This document shows positions 59,206-64,000 of a stretch of 64,000 bases of DNA, in pieces. The position numbers were made by a program, and so were the translations under genes. Each line of letters begins with the position of its first letter. The first letter of the stretch is position 1. The notes beneath the pieces were generated by a model. It worked only from the letters and a program-made list of their open reading frames with translations. It was not told the DNA's origin and searched no databases. The DNA comes from Streptomyces finlayi (GTDB taxonomy: Bacteria > Actinomycetota > Actinomycetes > Streptomycetales > Streptomycetaceae): the NCBI RefSeq assembly GCF_014216315.1, contig NZ_CP045702.1, positions 248,001 to 312,000 of the forward strand, read 5' to 3'.

Positions 59206-60167
59206 CGGGCACCTCCCGGAACGACGACGATGCGGCCGGTGCTCGCGCCGTCGGCGACCCGCTGGACGGCGTTCGCCGCCTCAGTCATGGCGACACGCTC
59301 GCTGATCAGCGGTTTGACGACGCCCTGCGCGGCAAGCTTGGTGAGTTCGTCGTGGCAGGCGCGGACGGCGGCGGGGTCCTTGGCGTTGTACAGGCCCCAG
59401 TGCAGGCCGGCGATCGAGTAGTTCTTCACCAGGGCGTGGTTCAGTCCCGGGGCGGGAATGGTGCCGCTCGCGAAGCCCACGACGACGACGCGCCCCTCGA
59501 AGGCGATGCACTTCACGGATTTGGCGTACGCGTCGCCTCCGACCGGGTCGTAGACGACGTCCGCGCCGCGCCCGCCGGTGGCTTCCTTGACGCGCGCGAC
59601 GATGTCCTCGCCGCGCCGGTCGATGACCACGTCGCAGCCCAGCTCACGGGCGACGCGAGCCTTCTCCGGGCCTCCGACGACTCCGATGACCGTGGCCCCG
59701 GCGGCCTTGCCGAGCTGGACGGCCGCACTGCCGACACCGCCCGCCGCCGCGTGCACGAGCAGCGTCTCGCCCGCCTGGAGGTGTGCGCGCCGGTGGAGTC
59801 CGAACCAGCCCGTCTGATAGCCGATGTGCATCGCGGCCGCTTCGGCGTCGTCCAGGTTCTCCGGGGCGGGCAGCAGGGCCGCCTCGTCCGCGACGACGTA
59901 CTCGGCGAAGCCGCCGTGCGGGAGGGCGGGGGTGGCGAGCACCCGGCGTCCGTCCCCGGTTTCCGCGCAGATCTCCACGCCCGGCGTGAACGGGAGCGGC
60001 GGCCGTGTCTGGTACTGCCCGCGGCAGAGCAGCGCATCAGGGAAGTTGATGTTCGCCGCGCGCACCCTGAGCAGCACCTGCCCGTCTCCGGGGGTGGGCC
60101 GTTCGGTCTCTTCGAGCTCCATCACCTCGCTCGGCTCGCCGTTCCGGTGCACTCGCCATGCTTGCAT
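59202..60167 (-). CDS. Zinc-independent NADPH:quinone oxidoreductase family protein
   Basis: A 321-residue medium-chain reductase of the quinone oxidoreductase group. RVRAANINFPDALLCRGQYQ, PFTPGVEICAETGDGRRVLA, then the cofactor motif VHAAAGGVGSAAVQLGKAAG, GADVVYDPVGGDAYAKSV and GRVVVVGFASGTIP are characteristic; the zinc ligands of alcohol dehydrogenases are absent. It may reduce an enoyl-CoA-like or quinone substrate in the same pathway as the two dehydrogenases. GGAGG 7 bp upstream supports the ATG at 60167. It is the first gene of the three-gene unit. Confidence 0.9.
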   Translation of the reverse strand: MQAWRVHRNGEPSEVMELEETERPTPGDGQVLLRVRAANINFPDALLCRGQYQTRPPLPFTPGVEICAETGDGRRVLATPALPHGGFAEYVVADEAALLPAPENLDDAEAAAMHIGYQTGWFGLHRRAHLQAGETLLVHAAAGGVGSAAVQLGKAAGATVIGVVGGPEKARVARELGCDVVIDRRGEDIVARVKEATGGRGADVVYDPVGGDAYAKSVKCIAFEGRVVVVGFASGTIPAPGLNHALVKNYSIAGLHWGLYNAKDPAAVRACHDELTKLAAQGVVKPLISERVAMTEAANAVQRVADGASTGRIVVVPGGAR

Positions 60168-60269
60168 GAGGGGCCTCCACAACACTGTCGGCATTACCAC
60201 TGCTCCGGCGCATACTAAGCGGTCGCTTGCCCATCTGGGAACACCTCGGCCAACTCGGTGACCGTGCCC

Positions 60270-60869
60270 TCAGGCCCGTTTCGGCCGGGCCTTGACGTGC
60301 ATCCGCTCCCCCTGCGGCCCGAACAGGCTCAGATACTCCACCGACTGCTCGCCCGCCGGCCCGAACCAGTGCGGCAGCCGCGTGTCGAACTCGGCCGCCT
60401 CGCCCGCGCCCAGGACCAGATCGTGTTCGGCCAGCAGCAGTCGCAGCCTCCCGGAGAGCACGTACAGCCACTCGTAACCCTCGTGCGTACGCTGTTCCGG
60501 CACCTCCTCGCAGCCCGCCCGGTGCACGACCTTGAAGGCCTGGAGCCCGCCCGGTCTTGCGGTCAGCGGCAGCACGGTCCGCCCGTCGTGGACGATCGGC
60601 TTGATCCGCACCCGGGGGTCCCCGACGGGCGGCGCGCCGATGAGATCGTCGAGCGGCACCTCGTGGGCGCGCGCGATCGGCAGCAGCAGCTCCAGACTGG
60701 GGCGCCGACCGCCGGACTCCAGGCGCGAGAGCGTGGACACGGAAATGCCGGTGGCGGCCGAGAGGGCGGCGAGCGTGACCTCGCGTTCCTTGCGCAGACG
60801 GCGCAGCCGGGGCCCCACCCCGGTGAGCACGGCGTCGATTTCCGGGGCGTCCCGGTGCTGTTCGTTCAT
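60270..60869 (-). CDS. XRE-family regulator with C-terminal cupin
   Basis: A 199-residue regulator. Residues about 15-75 are a Cro/CI helix-turn-helix (RLRRLRKEREVTLAALSAAT, ISVSTLSRLESGGRRPSLEL). Residues about 110-190 are a cupin barrel (HEGYEWLYVLSGRLRLLLAE, GAGEAAEFDTRLPHWFG) with metal-site His and Glu residues that could bind a small effector. It lies 102 bp upstream of the quinone reductase on the same strand, so it probably regulates that operon and itself. Confidence 0.88.
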   Translation of the reverse strand: MNEQHRDAPEIDAVLTGVGPRLRRLRKEREVTLAALSAATGISVSTLSRLESGGRRPSLELLLPIARAHEVPLDDLIGAPPVGDPRVRIKPIVHDGRTVLPLTARPGGLQAFKVVHRAGCEEVPEQRTHEGYEWLYVLSGRLRLLLAEHDLVLGAGEAAEFDTRLPHWFGPAGEQSVEYLSLFGPQGERMHVKARPKRA

Positions 60870-60900
60870 ACCGCTATTGCAGGATCAGCAAACGGCTGTG

Positions 60901-61029
60901 TCAATCGGATACGAGGATCGCCGGGTCGGGACCGAGTCCGGCCCTGACCCGGCGAACCATGCCCACCAGCGGGCCCTGGGCGCGGCGCAAGCGGTTGAGG
61001 ACCGATGATGTGAGTTCACCGCCCACCAT
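60901..61029 (-). pseudogene. Truncated CsoR/RcnR-family regulator
   Basis: Only 42 residues are left: ELTSSVLNRLRRAQGPLVGM and VRRVRAGLGPDPAILVSD. The first helix (NRLRRAQGxLxGx) is that of the CsoR/RcnR family, but the next segment, where GRDCEDV should provide the first Cu(I) Cys ligand, reads GLGPDPAI and then stops. The remaining Cys/His ligands and two helices are missing. The ATG at 61029 lies beside an intact CsoR-type operator. The product can hardly fold as a sensor. Confidence 0.65.
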
Positions 61030-61053
61030 GTCGAAGTCCACGCACTCTCCCCG

Positions 61054-61071
61054 AATACCCTTAGGGGTATT
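61054..61071 (+). promoter_or_regulatory. CsoR/CstR-type operator of the rhodanese gene
   Basis: AATACCCTTAGGGGTATT matches the TACCC-N-GGGTA palindromes bound by CsoR and CstR. It lies between the truncated csoR and the rhodanese gene, about 70 bp before the latter. Confidence 0.65.
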
Positions 61072-61139
61072 CTGGCCCGTCCGGGGCAAGAGAGACGGAG
61101 TCTCCTGTCCGGCCCGGTGACCGAAAGGAATCTCAGATC

Positions 61140-61712
61140 GTGACCAGCCCCGCTTCCCTCTCCCCCGCGCAGGCCGCAGCTCGTCTGGAGGAGTTCACCG
61201 TCATCGACGTACGGGCCCCCGGCGAGTACACCTCCGGTCATGTGCCCGGCGCGCTGAACATCCCGCTCGACCGTCTCCAGGAGGCCGTGCCCGCCCTCAA
61301 GGCCGCCGCGGCCCGTGGCTCGCTGCTCGTGGTGTGCGCCTCCGGCGTCCGCTCCACGCGGGCCTGCGAAATCCTTTCGGCCGCGGACATCGACGCTTTC
61401 GCCCTTATTGGCGGCACCTCCGCCTGGGAGGGCGACGGACTCGGCCTGGCCCGCCCCGACGGAGCCCGCGCCGCCTGGCCCATGGAGCGTCAGGTGCGAC
61501 TGGCGGCCGGTTCGCTCGTGGTGGCCGGGCTGCTCGCCGGAACGCGCTTCCCCGCGGCCCGGTGGCTGTCCGCCGGCATCGGTTCGGGCCTCGTCTTCTC
61601 CGCGGTGACCAACACCTGCGGAATGGCGGCGGTCCTGTCGAAGCTTCCGTACAACCGCGCCCCGCACTCGGCAACGGACCTCGGTGCCACCCTGGACGCA
61701 CTCCAGAAGTGA
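61140..61712 (+). CDS. Rhodanese-like membrane protein (rhodanese plus DUF2892)
   Basis: A 190-residue protein. Residues 1-105 are a rhodanese domain (FTVIDVRAPGEYTSGHVPGA, LLVVCASGVRSTRACEIL) with active-site Cys in VVCASGVRS. Residues about 118-170 are two membrane helices (QVRLAAGSLVVAGLLAG, WLSAGIGSGLVFSAVTNTCG) of the YgaP/DUF2892 type. YgaP-like enzymes move sulfane sulfur at the membrane. The family is often regulated by CstR/CsoR sensors of persulfide, in keeping with the operator in front. The GTG at 61140 has AAAGGA about 10 bp upstream. Confidence 0.88.
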   Translation: MTSPASLSPAQAAARLEEFTVIDVRAPGEYTSGHVPGALNIPLDRLQEAVPALKAAAARGSLLVVCASGVRSTRACEILSAADIDAFALIGGTSAWEGDGLGLARPDGARAAWPMERQVRLAAGSLVVAGLLAGTRFPAARWLSAGIGSGLVFSAVTNTCGMAAVLSKLPYNRAPHSATDLGATLDALQK

Positions 61713-61725
61713 GCCGCAGCGAAGA

Positions 61726-61765
61726 GGGGGCCGTACGTGCGTGACGCACGGACGGCCCCCTTTTT
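61726..61765 (+). terminator. Rho-independent terminator of the rhodanese gene
   Basis: GGGGGCCGT...GCG pairs with CGC...ACGGCCCCC, ending in TTTTT (61761-61765). It lies 14 bp after the stop codon and is the clearest intrinsic terminator in the window. Confidence 0.85.
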
Positions 61766-61785
61766 CGGTACGGGGGCCGTACGGG

Positions 61786-63081
61786 TCAGATCTCGTCCCT
61801 GACCATCGCGAGGAGCCGGTCCAGTACGCGCGGCCCACCGGCCCGCAGCCCGTCGTGCTCGAACTCGTTCGTCACCCAGGTACGCAGCCCGCGGATCGCC
61901 GCCGCCGTGCGCAGCGCGTGCCCGGTGTCGACGTACATGTCGTCGTGGTAGACGGCAGCGGCGACCGGTACGTCATTGGCCGCCAGCCGCTCGGCGTCGT
62001 AGAGCGGTGCCCAGTCCGTGCGGCCGGCGAGGAGTTGGGCCGTCTCGCGCAGCGGCCGCAGGGCCGGGTCCACCTCGAAGTGCCACGGGTGGACCGACTC
62101 GCCGGTGAAGAGCACGGGGCCTCCGCCCTTGAGTGCTTCCGCCGCGTCGAACTGCGGGAACTCGGCCCGGACCCGTTCGGCCGCCCAGTCGGTCGGGCGC
62201 TCCCCCTGACCGTAGATCGCCTCGTGGAGCAGCGCGTACAACGGATGACCGGCGAAGGAGGTGGCCGTGCGCACGGCCTCCAGGAAGCTGTCCGAGAGCT
62301 CGGTGCCGTACGGCGTGCGGACGAAGGCGTTCTCCAGCAGGTAGTGCAGCTGGTGGCTGCCGTTCCCGCCCCCCAGCATGATGCCGAGGGACTGGAAGCC
62401 CTCCACCGTCAGACGGTGACCGGCACTCTCCGTACGGTGCTCGCAAAGGTGTGCGGTGATCTCGCGGACGCGCTGGACGTCCTGCGGGTAGCGGTCGTAG
62501 TGAGCGGCGACCTTCCGCTCGATCCGCGGATACGCGGCGCGGTACACGTCCTCCGCGTGGGCGTCGAGCGAGGGCAGTCCGCCGGTGATCAGGACCGCCG
62601 CGAGCCCCTCCGGGGCCGAGGACAGATAGGTGACCGCGCAGAACCCGCCGAAGGACTGGCCGAGCACCGTCCAGGGAGCACCGCCGGTCAGCCGCGGGCG
62701 GATCAGTTCGCAGTCGCGGACGATGGAGTCGGACCGGAAGTGGGCCAGATAGCCGGCCTGTTCGCGCGGCCCGCCGCGCAGCGGGAGTGTCTGACGGTTC
62801 GCCGGGGCGGAGAGCCCCGTACCTCGCTGGTCGAGAAGCAGTACCCGGAACTCGCGTACGGCCCGGCCCAGCCAGGCCTCCGTTCCGACGAAGCGCCGGG
62901 CGCCGAAACCGGGGCCGCCCTCCAGGTAGACCAGCCACGGCAGCGCGTCGTTCACCTTGCCGCTCGCCACGGCCTCCCGGCCGAAGATCTCGATCTGCTC
63001 CCCGCCCGGATCCGTGTGGTCGAGTGGGACGGTGAAGAAGCGGTCGGTGAAGACGACGCCGGGCTGCCGGTAACTGCTCAA
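61786..63081 (-). CDS. Alpha/beta-hydrolase of the proline iminopeptidase group (S33)
   Basis: A 431-residue cytoplasmic hydrolase. PWLVYLEGGPGFGARRF has the oxyanion HGGP-like loop, VLLLDQRGTGLSAP the family DQRG motif, WTVLGQSFGGFCAVTYLSSA the nucleophile Ser, and YHDDMYVDTG and VTNEFEHDGLRAGG the Asp and His. It removes N-terminal Pro or hydrophobic residues from peptides, or splits related amides. AGGAG 6 bp upstream supports the TTG at 63081; no other start fits. Confidence 0.88.
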   Translation of the reverse strand: MSSYRQPGVVFTDRFFTVPLDHTDPGGEQIEIFGREAVASGKVNDALPWLVYLEGGPGFGARRFVGTEAWLGRAVREFRVLLLDQRGTGLSAPANRQTLPLRGGPREQAGYLAHFRSDSIVRDCELIRPRLTGGAPWTVLGQSFGGFCAVTYLSSAPEGLAAVLITGGLPSLDAHAEDVYRAAYPRIERKVAAHYDRYPQDVQRVREITAHLCEHRTESAGHRLTVEGFQSLGIMLGGGNGSHQLHYLLENAFVRTPYGTELSDSFLEAVRTATSFAGHPLYALLHEAIYGQGERPTDWAAERVRAEFPQFDAAEALKGGGPVLFTGESVHPWHFEVDPALRPLRETAQLLAGRTDWAPLYDAERLAANDVPVAAAVYHDDMYVDTGHALRTAAAIRGLRTWVTNEFEHDGLRAGGPRVLDRLLAMVRDEI

Positions 63082-63215
63082 AGGGGGCTCCTGAAATCCG
63101 ATGATCCAAGGACACTCCAGCACAGGGCCGGTACCCGGACAGTCCCGACCCGTGTGCGCCGCGCCCGGGAGGCTCCTCACGTGCACTCATGATCCGGTTC
63201 GAGCAGGCCACCTCG

Positions 63216-63417
63216 GCGTACTCACCCCGGCCAAGTCCACCGAGGCCCTGCGGCGCTCGGTGGCATCGGCGCCGCCGACCCCGAGCGGTTCCGCACCGAG
63301 CTGGCCCGGATGTCGCGGGAACTGACCGCCCACTTCGCCTACGAGGAGGAGCAGTTGCTTCCCGTTCTGGCCGACGTGCCGTGGCCGCCGCCCAAGGGGC
63401 CGGGCAGCACTCCCTGA
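63216..63417 (+). pseudogene. Remnant of a hemerythrin HHE-domain gene
   Basis: The first piece (GVLTPAKSTEALRRSVA) continues after a frameshift near 63260 as ADPERFRTELARMSRELTAH and FAYEEEQLLPVLADVPWPPP, ending at 63417. HFAYEEEQLLPVL is the last iron-ligand helix of HHE proteins. The N-terminal helices with the other ligands are missing. Confidence 0.6.
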
Positions 63418-63475
63418 CGGCAACCGCCGACCGTAGGGTGTGATCGCCAAGCCCTGCGACAGAAGGCGGTCTCCC

Positions 63476-64000
63476 ATGTCCCAGTTCGATCTGCCCCTCG
63501 AGGAACTGCGACTGCACCGCAGCACGTCGGTGGAGCCGGAGGATTTCGACGCGTTCTGGTCGAAGACGCTCGGCGAGGCCCGCTCCCATGACCTGGACGC
63601 CCGGTTCGAGCTGCGTACCGGCACCGGGCTGAGCACGGTCGAGGTGTACGACGCGACCTTCGCGGGCTTCGGCGGGCACCCGGTCAAGGGCTGGCTCGTG
63701 CTCCCCGCGGGCACCACACGCCCGCTGCCCGTCATCGTGGAGTTCATCGGCTACGGCGGCGGGCGCGGGCTTCCACACTCGCATCTGCTGTGGGCGTCCG
63801 CGGGCTTCGCCCACTTCGTGATGGACACCCGAGCGCAGGGCAGCACCTGGGAGCCGGGCGACACCGCGGACCCCGTGGGCAGCGCGCCCTCCTTCCCCGG
63901 CTACATGACCCGGGGCATCGAGGCCCCGGAGACGTACTACTACCGGCGGGTGTTCACCGATGCCGTCCGGGCGGTGGAGGCGGCCCGTTCGCACCCTCTG
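63476..64000 (+). CDS. Acetylxylan esterase/cephalosporin-C deacetylase (AXE1) family, cut by the window end
   Basis: The first 175 residues of a family that is usually about 320 long. SQFDLPLEELRLHRSTSVEP, FDAFWSKTLGEARSHDL, GGHPVKGWLVLPAG, FIGYGGGRGLPHSHLLWASA and FVMDTRAQGSTWEPGDTAD are the N-terminal cap and central strands of the AXE1 fold. The catalytic Ser (usually GxSQGG, near residue 180-190) lies beyond the window. The ATG at 63476 agrees with the family start. It deacetylates xylan, xylo-oligosaccharides or cephalosporin C. Confidence 0.85.
   Translation, partial: MSQFDLPLEELRLHRSTSVEPEDFDAFWSKTLGEARSHDLDARFELRTGTGLSTVEVYDATFAGFGGHPVKGWLVLPAGTTRPLPVIVEFIGYGGGRGLPHSHLLWASAGFAHFVMDTRAQGSTWEPGDTADPVGSAPSFPGYMTRGIEAPETYYYRRVFTDAVRAVEAARSHPL

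Noticed and set aside
63188..63443. 84-residue plus-strand frame starting IRFEQATSAYSP
   Set aside because: The hemerythrin homology lies in the other two frames; this one shows only Arg-rich sequence.

Overview
The window is about 71% G+C with GC-rich third codon positions, GTG/TTG starts, Tat and lipoprotein signals, and many families typical of Streptomyces (DUF5133, DUF6355, streptogrisin-type protease, GtrA/GtrB fusion, MptB-like mannosyltransferase). It reads as accessory or chromosome-arm DNA of a Streptomyces. Intact single genes and short operons alternate with decayed gene fragments, an insertion sequence and short repeats. I see no rRNA, tRNA, CRISPR array or replication origin.

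Region by region. 0-3.4 kb: a divergent arsenic-type cassette (arsR; an ArsO-like flavoprotein and an MFS transporter). 4-6.4 kb: regulatory and hypothetical genes, with a frameshifted cyclic-nucleotide-binding protein. 6.4-10 kb: three secreted proteins (PGRP amidase, GH25 lysozyme, NLP/NPP1 necrosis-inducing protein). 10-14 kb: AlkZ-type winged-helix protein, MOSC protein, chloramphenicol phosphotransferase, AAC(6')-like acetyltransferase and a zinc-ribbon protein. 14-20 kb: AI-2E-type permease, DUF6355 peptide, secreted endonuclease I, and a membrane glycosylation pair (DUF6056 and a fused GtrB-GtrA). 20-26 kb: YciI protein, amidinotransferase remnant, prolyl oligopeptidase, streptogrisin-like protease, hemerythrin.

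26-36 kb is the most damaged stretch. It holds a frameshifted TPP enzyme, a possible 162-bp MITE-like element, a complete IS4-family element with 17-bp inverted repeats and 10-bp target duplications, STAS protein, KatE-type catalase, a mosaic of three glycosyltransferase fragments beside gmhB, and GAF and MFS remnants. 36-41 kb: FUSC-type transporter, then an AurF-like diiron oxygenase next to a fused ferredoxin/ferredoxin reductase, a likely oxygenase-electron donor pair behind a TetR-like palindrome. 41-50 kb: Sua5/YciO protein, a MerR regulator divergent from a double alpha/beta-hydrolase whose first domain has lost its nucleophile, UBP zinc finger, MptB-like enzyme, DHA2 efflux pump, hydrolase, Cys-rich protein.

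51-57 kb: a five-gene nickel/peptide ABC operon in nikABCDE order with a Nur-box-like palindrome upstream. 57-61 kb: a coupled operon of a quinone oxidoreductase and two acyl-CoA dehydrogenases behind an XRE-cupin regulator. 61-64 kb: a rhodanese gene behind a CsoR-type operator with a truncated csoR, a proline-iminopeptidase-like hydrolase, a hemerythrin remnant and the start of an acetylxylan-esterase-like gene cut by the window end.
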